Shown in pieces: positions 25,689 through 36,993 of a stretch of DNA of 64,000 nt. Location of the stretch: NCBI GenBank assembly GCA_016794505.1, contig JAEUJZ010000184.1, positions 1 through 64,000 of the forward strand, written 5' to 3'. Source of the DNA: Myxococcales bacterium. Lineage in GTDB: Bacteria; Myxococcota_A; Polyangia; Palsa-1104; JAEUJZ01. A program made the translations under genes and the position numbers. A model generated the notes under the pieces. The model was not told the DNA's origin. It ran no database searches and saw only the letters and a program-made list of their open reading frames with translations. Positions within the stretch are counted from its first letter, which is position 1, and every line of letters starts with the position of its first letter.

Positions 25689-28682
25689 GTGCCGCAGGAA
25701 TATCTGCTGCGCACCGCAGGTGGTGGCTTCGAGAGCGCGCAGCTTGCGTGGAGCGAAGCGCTGCTCGCAGAGCTTGCGGCGCTGCGTCGACCCGATCGCG
25801 ATCCGGCGATCTTGTCGCGGCTCGGTGAGTTTCTGCGCAGCTTCCTTGCGCCGCTTGGCTTTGCACAGCACGAGCAGCAGATCCTGCACGCCTGCAGTCG
25901 CGGCGAGCGCGTTGTCCTGACCCTGCGATCGGCAGCGGCTGAGCTATATGCGCTGCCCTGGGAGCTTGTGACTCTCAAGGCCACGGGACAGCATCTGGGC
26001 GAGCTGCCGTCGCTGATTTTGCGCTATGAGTGGCCCGAGACGACCACCGTACCCGAGAATCCCAGCCCGCGGCCCAGCGGTTCGCGCATCGTGTTTGCTT
26101 GGTCGGCCGCAGGCGGAGCGGTCCCGGCCGCCGAGCAGTTGGAGGCGATTCACGAGGCCTGCGCCGCGGGAACTTATCCGTTCGATGTCGCTCGCGATGT
26201 GGTGGCGAATGCGTCATTCCAGCGCATCAGCGAGGCCTTGGCGCAGGCCCAGCGCGACAGCACACCGATCGCGGTGCTGCACCTTCTGTGTCATGGCGCG
26301 ACGGCGGGCAGTACCTTTGGCCTTGCGCTCAACGACGACAGCGGCAACGGCGGCGCTGCAGTCGTCGACGCCGGGCGGCTGCGAGCCTTGCTTGCGCCGT
26401 ATGCCGGCATGGTCCGGCTCGTCGTGCTGCAGGCCTGTGACAGCAGCAACAGTGGAGCGCTGGGCAATCAGCTCGGCAGCGTGGCGCAGGCGCTGCACCG
26501 CGCCGGCATCGCCACCGTGCTGGCTTCGCGCTATCCGCTCTCGATCGCGGGCTCGATTCGCCTGACGCAGGCCTTGTACCGCCGCATGCTGGTCGACCTC
26601 GACTCGCTAGAGTCCGCTGTGCTGTTCGCCCGTCGCGATCTAGCCAAAGATCCCTCGCGCCTCGACTGGGCCGGCGTGCAGATCTATGGCCGCGCTTCGG
26701 ATGGCGACGATGCGCGGCCGGTGGTGTTTCGACCCTATCGCGGGCTGTCGGCGTTTCAGCCGGGCGATCGCCGCTTTTACTTTGGTCGCGAGCGCGACAT
26801 CGATCGCATCGTCAAGCTGCTCTCGTCCGGTTCGCGCTTGGTGACCTTGGTCGGTGCTTCGGGGGCTGGCAAGTCGTCGCTGATCTTGGCGGGCGTGGTG
26901 CCGGTTCTTGCGCGGCAACTTGGGGATCGCTCGCTGCGCGTGCGTGTCGTGCGACCGGGGGCCACGCCATGCTTGGCGCTCGCGCTTGCGCTGTGCTCGA
27001 TCGATGGACAGGCCAAAAGCGCGGTGTCGCCCAGCGAGCGCCCCGTGGCCGAGCTGCGAAGGGGGCTTTTGAAACGACGGCAGACGCTGGCTGAGCTGGC
27101 CGCCGCCACACCGGACACCCGTCTGCTGATCGTCGTCGACCAAGCAGAAGAGCTGTTCTCGCAGTCGGATCGCGCCGAGGCCACCGCATTTATTGAGGGG
27201 CTGTTGCACGCGATCGCGATCGCCGATGGACCGGTCGCGGTGGTGCTGACGCTGCGAGCGGACTTTCTGGGCGTTTGTTTGGATCAGCCCACGCTTGCCG
27301 AGCCAGTGCGCGAAAGCATGGAGCTGATCTTGCCGCTAGGGCGCGACGATCTGCAGCAGGCCATCTTGCGCCCGGCTGCCCTCGTCGGGCTGGGCTTTGA
27401 AGAGGGCCTGGTGGATGCGCTGCTCGACGCCATCTGCGATGCCGGAGCAGTCAGCAGCGAACCGCAGGCCGAGCGCGATCTCGCCCCAGAGCGTCGGCTG
27501 GGCACGCTCGGCGTCGGCAGCTTGCCGCTCTTGCAGTTCACGCTGGAACAGCTTTGGGAACGTCGCAGCGGCAACACCATCACCTGGCACACGTGGCGCG
27601 CCATCGGCGGCGTGCGCGGTGCCATCACGCGACGGGCGGACGACATCCTTGCAGCGTCCCGCAAGAGCGATGAGACAAGCCTTGTGCAGAAGCTGTTCGG
27701 GCGCTTGGTGCAGCTGGGCGAAGGCACGCTCGATACACGGCGACGCGCACAGCGCAGCGAGCTTGAGTCCATCGCTCCCGGCCACATGGCTCGTGTCGTC
27801 GCTCGCTGGGTCGACGCGCGCCTTTTGACCGCCGACGAGTCGGAAGTGACCATCGCACACGAAGCTCTGCTGTACGAGTGGGAGACGCTGCGCCGCTGGA
27901 TCGACGACAGTCGCGAGTCGCTGCGCGTGCTGCAGCGCTTGAGTCGCGACAGCCGGCACTACTTCGGAAATGGCGAGATTGCCGACGATCTATGGCACGG
28001 CTCTCCTCTGCGGCGCGCCTTGGCTTTGCAGCACGAGGGCAAGCTGCAGCTCTCAGACGAAGAAGCGACGTTTCTGCAGCGCTCGGCGCAGGCGGCGGCA
28101 GCGCACCAAGCGCTGCTGGAGCAGCAAGCCAAGCGGGCGCGCGATCTCGACGCTGGGCTTGGCGGCAAAGCGCGGACGGTGGCCATCCTGGCCCTGGTTG
28201 CAGCGGGCGGGGCCCTACACTTCATCGCCCGCATGCGGCTGCGCGAGATTGGGCATGAGCTGTACATGCTGATGACCGTGCTGGTTGCGGCCCTGGGCGC
28301 GGTCATGCTGCTGATGCTGAAGCACAGCTCGATCAACAACGAATTCAACCGCCGCACACTATCGCTGTGCATGACCGCAACCGGCCCGATCTTTGTCAAC
28401 CACTGGATCGGTCTGGTCTTTGGGTTCCCCTCCGATCAGTCGAGCGTCATCGATCTGAACATCATCCTGATGCTGTGTATCGTCGGCGCGATCACTCTCG
28501 ATGCGCGACTTTCTGCCCTGGTTGGGCTCAACGTGATCGGCATCCTGATTGCGACGCAGAAGCCGCAGTGGATCGGCCCGATCATGGCCATCTTCCCGAC
28601 GCTGGACATCCTCTTTATGTCCTGGCTCTATGGTCGTCACGCAGGCCGTGAGAGCCAGCCAGCCGAGCCGCCCGCCACCTAG
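25689..28682 (+). CDS. CHAT protease-like / STAND ATPase / six-helix membrane protein
   Basis: 997 residues from GTG 25689. An N-terminal CHAT domain (caspase-like) has the predicted dyad His202 (LHLLCHG) and Cys250 (VVLQACDSS). A STAND-type P-loop ATPase follows, with FYFGRERDIDRIV, Walker A GASGAGKSS (about 388-396), Walker B LLIVVDQAEELF and the downstream SLPLLQFTLEQLW and TIAHEALL motifs of the nSTAND1 group. There are no WD40 or TPR sensor repeats; instead about six membrane helices fill the last 190 residues. The same frame is open and protein-like for 38 codons upstream (IWEFARAERAGDPFAF), so the real start may be a non-standard codon near 25632. Probably a membrane-tethered signalling protease, possibly in cell death or defence. 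Confidence 0.88.
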   Translation: MPQEYLLRTAGGGFESAQLAWSEALLAELAALRRPDRDPAILSRLGEFLRSFLAPLGFAQHEQQILHACSRGERVVLTLRSAAAELYALPWELVTLKATGQHLGELPSLILRYEWPETTTVPENPSPRPSGSRIVFAWSAAGGAVPAAEQLEAIHEACAAGTYPFDVARDVVANASFQRISEALAQAQRDSTPIAVLHLLCHGATAGSTFGLALNDDSGNGGAAVVDAGRLRALLAPYAGMVRLVVLQACDSSNSGALGNQLGSVAQALHRAGIATVLASRYPLSIAGSIRLTQALYRRMLVDLDSLESAVLFARRDLAKDPSRLDWAGVQIYGRASDGDDARPVVFRPYRGLSAFQPGDRRFYFGRERDIDRIVKLLSSGSRLVTLVGASGAGKSSLILAGVVPVLARQLGDRSLRVRVVRPGATPCLALALALCSIDGQAKSAVSPSERPVAELRRGLLKRRQTLAELAAATPDTRLLIVVDQAEELFSQSDRAEATAFIEGLLHAIAIADGPVAVVLTLRADFLGVCLDQPTLAEPVRESMELILPLGRDDLQQAILRPAALVGLGFEEGLVDALLDAICDAGAVSSEPQAERDLAPERRLGTLGVGSLPLLQFTLEQLWERRSGNTITWHTWRAIGGVRGAITRRADDILAASRKSDETSLVQKLFGRLVQLGEGTLDTRRRAQRSELESIAPGHMARVVARWVDARLLTADESEVTIAHEALLYEWETLRRWIDDSRESLRVLQRLSRDSRHYFGNGEIADDLWHGSPLRRALALQHEGKLQLSDEEATFLQRSAQAAAAHQALLEQQAKRARDLDAGLGGKARTVAILALVAAGGALHFIARMRLREIGHELYMLMTVLVAALGAVMLLMLKHSSINNEFNRRTLSLCMTATGPIFVNHWIGLVFGFPSDQSSVIDLNIILMLCIVGAITLDARLSALVGLNVIGILIATQKPQWIGPIMAIFPTLDILFMSWLYGRHAGRESQPAEPPAT

Positions 28683-28871
28683 GTTGATTCGCTTCGGCGG
28701 ACGCGGCTGGCGCGACCATTGGTCCGCGATGTCGCTGCGGATGCGCGGTGGCGCGTGTCTTGGGTCGTCCGTGTAACTGTGCCGTTGCCGTGACCGAAGG
28801 CGTGCTTATGGTGTGTTTCAGGCCCGAGGCAAGCAAGACAAGTGCCATAACCTGGGCATGAGGAGATTCGC

Positions 28872-31559
<2,688 letters not shown>

Positions 31560-31613
31560 TCCCCAGCCAACCCTCTTTTCCCATCGACGGACACGGACGC
31601 AGAAGGAACGCAC

Positions 31614-32615
31614 ATGGCGCTACCGGATTACTACAAAGTCCTCGGCGTCTCTGAGACCGCGACGGCGGACGAGATCAAAAAGGCCTATCGCAAGCTGGCC
31701 AAGAAGTTTCACCCCGACGTCACGGGAGGCGACAAGGCCAAGGAAGCTCGCTTCAAAGACATCTCGCAGGCCTATGACGTCCTCGGCGACGAAAAGAAGC
31801 GCGAGGAATACGACACGCAGCGCAAGAACCCGTTTGCCGGCTCTGGGCCGTCCGGGGGCGGCTTTCCCGGCGGCTTTCCCGGCGGCTTTCCCGGCGGCTT
31901 TTCGGACTTCGCAGGCTTTTCCGGCGGTGGACGTTCTCGACGAGCAGCCGGGGGCAGCCAGCGCGTCAACATGAACGTCGACCTGGAAGACATGCTGCGT
32001 CAGTTTGGCTTGAACATGGGCCGCGACGGAGCACCAGGGGGCTTTCCGGGGGGGGGCCGCGCCGAGGCGCGCGAAGCAGAAGGACGTGGCGGCGACGTTC
32101 AGACCTCGCTTGAGATCGGCTTTGTGGAAGCGGCGCTGGGGATCGAAAAGTCCGTCGTGCTAGAGCCCGGATCGCCCAGCGAGCGTCGCCTGACCATGCG
32201 CATTCCGGCCGGCGTCGAAGACGGCGAGACGCTGCGTCTGGCTGGGCAAGGGCGACCTGGCATCGGCGGCGCACCCGCCGGCAACTTGCTCGTCAAGATC
32301 GTCGTCAAGCCACATGCGGCCACCAAGTTCCGTCGCAAGGGGGCCGATGTCGAGATCGACGTGCCCGTCCACTTCGATGTCGCCGTCCTGGGCGGTGTCG
32401 CCGAAGTTCCGACGCTGGAAGGCACCAAGGCCACGCTGAAGATCCCGGCCGGCACACCCGACGGCACGCTGCTGCGCCTGCGCGGCAAAGGGGCTGGCGA
32501 TCGCAAAGGCGGGCGCGGTGACCTGTACGGCGTCATTCAGATCATCGTCCCCAAAGACATCTCGCCCGAGGCTCGTGAGCTTCTGCGCAAGTTCGCTGAG
32601 CTGACGCGACCTTAG
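31614..32615 (+). CDS. Type II J-domain co-chaperone (CbpA/DnaJ-like)
   Basis: 333 residues. The N-terminal J domain has the HPD motif in KKFHPDVTGG. A Gly/Phe-rich linker contains three tandem GGFP units encoded by a 12-bp repeat (31861-31900) and a G9 tract near 32048. The C-terminal substrate-binding domains read SVVLEPGSPSERRLTMRIPAGV and DVPVHFDVAVLGGVAEVPTLEG. The four CxxCxGxG zinc motifs of type I DnaJ are absent, so this is a CbpA/type II protein. It recruits substrates to DnaK and pairs functionally with ClpB encoded just upstream. Confidence 0.93.
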   Translation: MALPDYYKVLGVSETATADEIKKAYRKLAKKFHPDVTGGDKAKEARFKDISQAYDVLGDEKKREEYDTQRKNPFAGSGPSGGGFPGGFPGGFPGGFSDFAGFSGGGRSRRAAGGSQRVNMNVDLEDMLRQFGLNMGRDGAPGGFPGGGRAEAREAEGRGGDVQTSLEIGFVEAALGIEKSVVLEPGSPSERRLTMRIPAGVEDGETLRLAGQGRPGIGGAPAGNLLVKIVVKPHAATKFRRKGADVEIDVPVHFDVAVLGGVAEVPTLEGTKATLKIPAGTPDGTLLRLRGKGAGDRKGGRGDLYGVIQIIVPKDISPEARELLRKFAELTRP

Positions 32616-32621
32616 AGCCAG

Positions 32622-32638
32622 GCGCCCGCCGCGGGCGC
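32622..32638 (+). terminator. GC-rich hairpin after the clpB-cbpA operon
   Basis: Seven perfect pairs (GCGCCCG / CGGGCGC) around a 3-nt loop lie 7 bp after the cbpA stop. There is no T-run, which is common in high-GC genomes. It separates the chaperone operon from the eCIS-core gene. Confidence 0.55.
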
Positions 32639-32779
32639 GGATGCCTCTTCATTCCTGCGCTGGGTGCGACGCGAGCGACGCTTTAAGCGAAGGCTGCCTC
32701 CTCTTTTCCCGACGAATCATCCGACGAAAAAGCCTGGATCCTAAGGGCTCCAAGAAGGGCTCGGCCCGTGGGGAGCAGC

Positions 32780-34669
32780 ATGGCGTCCAGAATTCAGGTC
32801 CAAGAAGCGAAAACCCGTCCTTCCACCCAGCCCCGTCGCCGACCCGCGGCGGCGTCGCGGACCGTCAGCCAGGCCGGGGATCGAGACGAGCACGAAGCAG
32901 ACCGCATGGCGGATCAGGCACTCGATCGCCTGCACAAGCGATCCTCGTCGCCGCTGAGCCCGCAGGTCGAGCCGAGTGCGCACGCCGATATTCTGCGGCG
33001 CAGCACCGCGCCGGCTTCGTCGCAATCGCTGGGCAAAGGGGGCGAAGTGTCCGAGGAGCTTGCATCGGACATCGCGCAAAAAAAGGGCGGCGGCCAGGCG
33101 CTCGACGACACGACGCGCAGCACCATGGAGCAGGCGTTCGGGACCCGCTTCGACCAGGTGCGGGTCCACACCGACTACCAGGCGCATCGGCTGAGCCGCT
33201 CGCTGTCGGCGAAGGCGTTTACAACGGGCCAGGACATCTTCTTTAAGCGCGGCGCGTACAACCCCAGGCAGAGCGAAGGTCAAGCGCTGTTGGCCCACGA
33301 GCTGGCGCACGTCAAGCAGCAACAGTCGACCCCCGGCGGCTCGGCGCGCATCCAGCGAATGGAAGAAAACCAATACCAAGACGCTTTGAAAGAAATCGCT
33401 GGTGACCTAGCCAAGCTGATGCTGGACGAAGATCTCAATATCTTGTCAGGGTTGGTTAAGAAGAAATGGTACAAAGATATCACGGCGGAGGATCTTAAAA
33501 ATTTTCTACAGAGCCAGAGTAGAGACGCTGAATATTTTCATAACCGGGATGATGTTCAAGAATTTATCATTGACTATGTCAAAGATAGAAAAGAGAAAAT
33601 TAATAAAGAAAATGCTCAAAAGGAAGAACAAAAACAGAAAAACTCGCAGCGGTCTCAGAAAAATCTAATCAAACGCGCACAATCTAAAGCTAATATTAAC
33701 AAAAATCAGCAATCTAGGGCTAGGTTATTGCCTGATGTAAATGAAAAAGATATCTGCGTGTCTCAGGGGTTTTTTAATGTGGAAATATTGAAAAATATGG
33801 CTGACTTTGGCTTGCAGACCGATGGAGTGGGTACTTGCACGGCGATTGGGATCGCCAATGCAGATTCAACGGCGTATGCGTATTCACACTTTGATGGCGA
33901 GGTCGATTTTGCGGCGGCTATTGATGCCATGATTGCCGCGATCAAAGATGCCGATGGCTCAGACCTCGTGGATGAGGAAGAGGATCAGCAGCTTGTCAAG
34001 CGAGAGCACACGTACAATGCGTGGATTGCTGCGATGGATCATGGTGGCACGCTGAAAGATGTCGAGGCCGAGCTACGGAAGAGGAAGAACATTACCGTTC
34101 ATAAACTTCCACAAACTGCTGATTCTCAGTTTCGCCTGGATCCGCACGAAGAAAAGATTGAAAATAAGCTGCAGGCGACGCAGCAAATGGGCGCTTCTGC
34201 GCTGCGTTATCGCAAGGCGCTAGAAAACGCCCAGCCACTTCCGTTTAAGCAAGAAAAATATGAAAAAATGGATGAATATACGAAATCAGCGAGTGCAGCG
34301 CTATCCGCTAAATTTCAAAATTTCATTGAGTTTTGCGCACCTGATCTGGACCTTGCCAAGGGAATCAATGAACTATTCCCGAAATCAAAAAACATCGAAA
34401 CATTGATAAAAGCTGTTAAGCCGGCAAATAACAAAAACCTAATCGCGGCTGAAATAAGTGTGGTTATTGATGAGGTAATTGCATTTATGAAAAGTGATGC
34501 ATTCATAGGTAATGTGAACTACAAAAATCCACAAGAAGCCCTAAACTGGCTTGAAAATGCTCAAATCTGTCTGACAATGGCGAACGGTAATAATAAAAAT
34601 GGCGTTGTCTATATGTCGGCTGTGGCCAATGCTCTCACGCAGGTGAACCTGGCGAGGAAACAGCAATAG
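32780..34669 (+). CDS. eCIS-core (DUF4157) protein with CheD-like deamidase C-terminal region; candidate toxin
   Basis: 629 residues from ATG 32780 (GGGGAG just upstream). A basic disordered N-terminus precedes a DUF4157/eCIS-core domain (about 100-185): STMEQAFGTRFDQVRVHTD, AKAFTTGQDIFFKRGAYNP and the metalloprotease-like HELAH (173-177). DUF4157 marks cargo or accessory proteins of extracellular contractile injection systems. After a lysine-rich coiled segment comes TDGVGTCTAIG then SHFDG: Thr347, Cys353 and His370, with the same order, spacing and TxGxG[ST]C motif as the CheD glutamine deamidase site; the following DFAAAIDAMIAAI also fits CheD. The remaining 240 residues are helical and unassigned. 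From about 33360 the DNA is strongly AT-rich, suggesting transfer. No immunity gene or other eCIS gene is nearby. Confidence 0.85.
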   Translation: MASRIQVQEAKTRPSTQPRRRPAAASRTVSQAGDRDEHEADRMADQALDRLHKRSSSPLSPQVEPSAHADILRRSTAPASSQSLGKGGEVSEELASDIAQKKGGGQALDDTTRSTMEQAFGTRFDQVRVHTDYQAHRLSRSLSAKAFTTGQDIFFKRGAYNPRQSEGQALLAHELAHVKQQQSTPGGSARIQRMEENQYQDALKEIAGDLAKLMLDEDLNILSGLVKKKWYKDITAEDLKNFLQSQSRDAEYFHNRDDVQEFIIDYVKDRKEKINKENAQKEEQKQKNSQRSQKNLIKRAQSKANINKNQQSRARLLPDVNEKDICVSQGFFNVEILKNMADFGLQTDGVGTCTAIGIANADSTAYAYSHFDGEVDFAAAIDAMIAAIKDADGSDLVDEEEDQQLVKREHTYNAWIAAMDHGGTLKDVEAELRKRKNITVHKLPQTADSQFRLDPHEEKIENKLQATQQMGASALRYRKALENAQPLPFKQEKYEKMDEYTKSASAALSAKFQNFIEFCAPDLDLAKGINELFPKSKNIETLIKAVKPANNKNLIAAEISVVIDEVIAFMKSDAFIGNVNYKNPQEALNWLENAQICLTMANGNNKNGVVYMSAVANALTQVNLARKQQ

Positions 34670-34694
34670 CCTGTGCGCGAGGCAGGTGATCGCG

Positions 34695-34724
34695 CCCTGT
34701 CGTTCGGCGCCCGGCGGCAGGGCA
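34695..34724. terminator. Hairpin between convergent genes
   Basis: GCCCTG (34695-34700) pairs with CAGGGC (34719-34724) across an 18-nt loop that itself can fold further (CGCCC/GGCG). It lies in the 62-bp gap between the eCIS-core gene and the convergent creatininase-family gene, where a bidirectional terminator is expected. Confidence 0.4.
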
Positions 34725-34731
34725 GGCCGCG

Positions 34732-35523
34732 TTAGCTGGCTTCGGGGCGAAGTCGCGTGGGCCAGGTATCGCTCATCGAAAGCAGCGCGATCTCTACGAG
34801 CCGAGCGTAGATCGCGTCGCCTTCCTGCACCGTCGCGGCCGCGGGGGATCCGAAATAGGCGAGGGGGCCTCCGGCGCTGGCGAAGTCGGCGATGCCGGCC
34901 CGCATCGCGCCCACCAGATCGGCGGGGTTTTCTGGCAGCGTGGCGCGTCGTTCTTCGTCGACAAGCTGCGGCTGACAGGCCAGCAGCAAGGCGGTCTCGT
35001 AGCGCCCGGCGTGGCAGTTGCCGCGCTTGTACTCGTCCGTGAGCATGCGCGCGAAGCGCTTTTCGGTCTGATCGGGAAAGGCGACGCAGCCGGCGTGCTC
35101 TTGCTGCAGCCGGGCCACCGCCGAGCGAAGCGCTGCGATATGCGCCGGTTCGAGGTGACTGTTCAGCACGCACAGCGACGAAAAACCCGTGCGCAAAAGG
35201 CCCTTTAGCACTGCGGCGTACAGGCGCTCTGCGGTCTCGGCATCCAGCGAGACGGTGCCCGAAAAGTCGGCGCCATACTCGGTGACGGCGTAGGGCAAGG
35301 CCGGGGCGATGAGGCTCTCGATGCCGCGCTGCCACAGCGCCTGCTGCGTGCGGCGCGCCCAGGCATCCGACAGATACACGTCGGTCAGAAGCGGCAGGTG
35401 CGGGCCGTGGGCTTCGGTGGCGCCGATGGGCAGAAGCACGATCGGCTGCTGCGCCTGCAGGCGCGCGACGGCAGGGTAACTTAGCTCGGCGAGATAGACG
35501 GGGCGTCGGGTGCTGCTGGGCAT
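34732..35523 (-). CDS. Creatininase-family amidohydrolase
   Basis: 263 residues. Metal-binding signatures of the creatininase superfamily are present: LPIGATEAHGPHLPLLTD near residue 32, LNSHLEPAH in the middle and NCHAGRYETALLLA later. Members hydrolyse cyclic or linear amides (creatinine, formamidopyrimidines) or act in peptide-derived cofactor maturation (MftE); the sequence does not separate these. No peptide-cofactor genes are nearby. It starts 24 bp after the methyltransferase stop, so it is likely the last gene of that operon. Confidence 0.88.
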   Translation of the reverse strand: MPSSTRRPVYLAELSYPAVARLQAQQPIVLLPIGATEAHGPHLPLLTDVYLSDAWARRTQQALWQRGIESLIAPALPYAVTEYGADFSGTVSLDAETAERLYAAVLKGLLRTGFSSLCVLNSHLEPAHIAALRSAVARLQQEHAGCVAFPDQTEKRFARMLTDEYKRGNCHAGRYETALLLACQPQLVDEERRATLPENPADLVGAMRAGIADFASAGGPLAYFGSPAAATVQEGDAIYARLVEIALLSMSDTWPTRLRPEAS

Positions 35524-35547
35524 GGGCGGGTCTGTCTGGGGCTTGGG

Positions 35548-36891
35548 CTAGATCACGGCGCAGAGCAGCACTTTCAGATAGTGCCCGTCGGCAAAGCCGG
35601 CTGGGATGGGGAAATCTGGGGGCAGACCGACTTGTTCGACAACCCGCACCGCGCGCCGCGCCCGGCCTGCGGCTTCGCCGATCGCCATCATCATCTCGTC
35701 CATGCTGAACTTGGCGGCGTTGGCCACGCAGCACAGAAGCGCGCCGCTTTCGCAGACGGACAGCGACGCATGCACAAGCTCGCGATAGTCGCGCTGCACC
35801 GAAAAGCTGCGCTCGCGGCTCTGGGCAAAGGCCGGCGGATCGACGATGACCAAGTCAAAGCGCCGCCGCCTTTCGCTCATGCGGGCGAGGATGGCCAGCG
35901 CGTCCCCCGCGATGAATTCATGTCCGCGCTCACTGAGACCGCTTAACACCAGATTGCGACGGGCGCGGGCGTGGGCTCGGGCGGCCAGATCCACCGAGAC
36001 GACTTCGCGAGCGCCTCCTGATGCGGCATAGACCGAAAGCGCCCCGGTGTAGCTGAACAGGTTCAGCACCCGTCGGTCCTTGGCGTGGGCCAGGACCAGC
36101 TCGCGACCGCGTCGCAGATCCAGAAACAGACCGGTGCTGAGCGGCGCGGTCACATCGACAGCAAAGCGCAGCGTGCCCTCTTGCACCTCGATCTCGACGG
36201 GAGCGACGCTGCCACGCACCAGCTCGGCTGGCTCGCGAGGGCCTTCGCCGGCCAAGGGGCGGAAGCGGCGCTGCAGATAGATGCCGCGCGGGCGATGCAC
36301 CTGCTCTAGCGCCGACAGCAGGGCTTCGGCATGGGTTTCCAGCGACTGCGAAAACAGATGCACGACCAAGAAGTCGCCATAGCGATCGACGGTGACACCG
36401 GGAAAGAAGTCGCCTTCGCCGTGCAGCACGCGATAGGCGGAAAGGCGGCGCGGGCTGGGGCTGCCGGAGTCCGCTGCGTTCGCCGTCTGAGAGGCCTCGC
36501 CGATCGGCAGCATGCGGGAGCGCAGATCGGCTGCCCAGCGAACGCGGCGCAGGATGGCTGCATCGTCGAAGGTCTCGTGTGGATCGCGGCTGACGATGCG
36601 CACCGCGAGCGGTCCCTCGGGATCGTACAGGCCACGGGCGACGAAGTTGCCTTCGGCGTCCAAGAGATCGATGGCTTCCCCTGGTGCGGCCGACACCGGA
36701 CGATCGCCGATCGTGTCGCGAAACACCCAAGGGTGGCCGGTGCGCAGGCGAAATGCCGCGTCACTTGGAATACGCAAGGCCCCCCGACGAATGCGCGGCG
36801 CGAAACCGCGGTCGTCAGGCCGAGGACGATCGCGCCGCGGCGCACGTTCCTGGCGAGGCTCGTCTCGGTCGGTGTGATCAAGGCTCGACAT
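35548..36891 (-). CDS. Class I rRNA (cytosine-C5-)methyltransferase, RlmI-like
   Basis: 447 residues from ATG 36891 (ATG 36903 also possible). A disordered Arg/Asp-rich leader precedes a PUA domain (LRTGHPWVFRDTIGD), a middle domain (GVTVDRYGDFLVVHLFSQ) and a Rossmann methyltransferase domain with VLNLFSYTGALSVYAASGGA (SAM-binding), VDPPAF (catalytic region) and SFSVQRDY. This PUA-plus-methyltransferase order is that of RlmI, which methylates C1962 of 23S rRNA. A glutamate- or serine-rich insert around residue 140 is unusual. The exact target base is inferred from family only. Confidence 0.9.
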   Translation of the reverse strand: MSSLDHTDRDEPRQERAPRRDRPRPDDRGFAPRIRRGALRIPSDAAFRLRTGHPWVFRDTIGDRPVSAAPGEAIDLLDAEGNFVARGLYDPEGPLAVRIVSRDPHETFDDAAILRRVRWAADLRSRMLPIGEASQTANAADSGSPSPRRLSAYRVLHGEGDFFPGVTVDRYGDFLVVHLFSQSLETHAEALLSALEQVHRPRGIYLQRRFRPLAGEGPREPAELVRGSVAPVEIEVQEGTLRFAVDVTAPLSTGLFLDLRRGRELVLAHAKDRRVLNLFSYTGALSVYAASGGAREVVSVDLAARAHARARRNLVLSGLSERGHEFIAGDALAILARMSERRRRFDLVIVDPPAFAQSRERSFSVQRDYRELVHASLSVCESGALLCCVANAAKFSMDEMMMAIGEAAGRARRAVRVVEQVGLPPDFPIPAGFADGHYLKVLLCAVI

Positions 36892-36993
36892 GGCGCGCAG
36901 CATATGAGCCCATCGCCCGAAACTGCAAGCCCCGTTCCTTGGCTCGGGCTGTTCAGTGCGTCGATTCCGTCTCGCGTGCGGGGCGGCGATGCG

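Noticed and set aside
28683..28871. Heat-shock (sigma-32 or CIRCE) element before clpB
   Set aside because: No acceptable match to CTTGAA-N13-CCCCAT or to the CIRCE inverted repeat was found.
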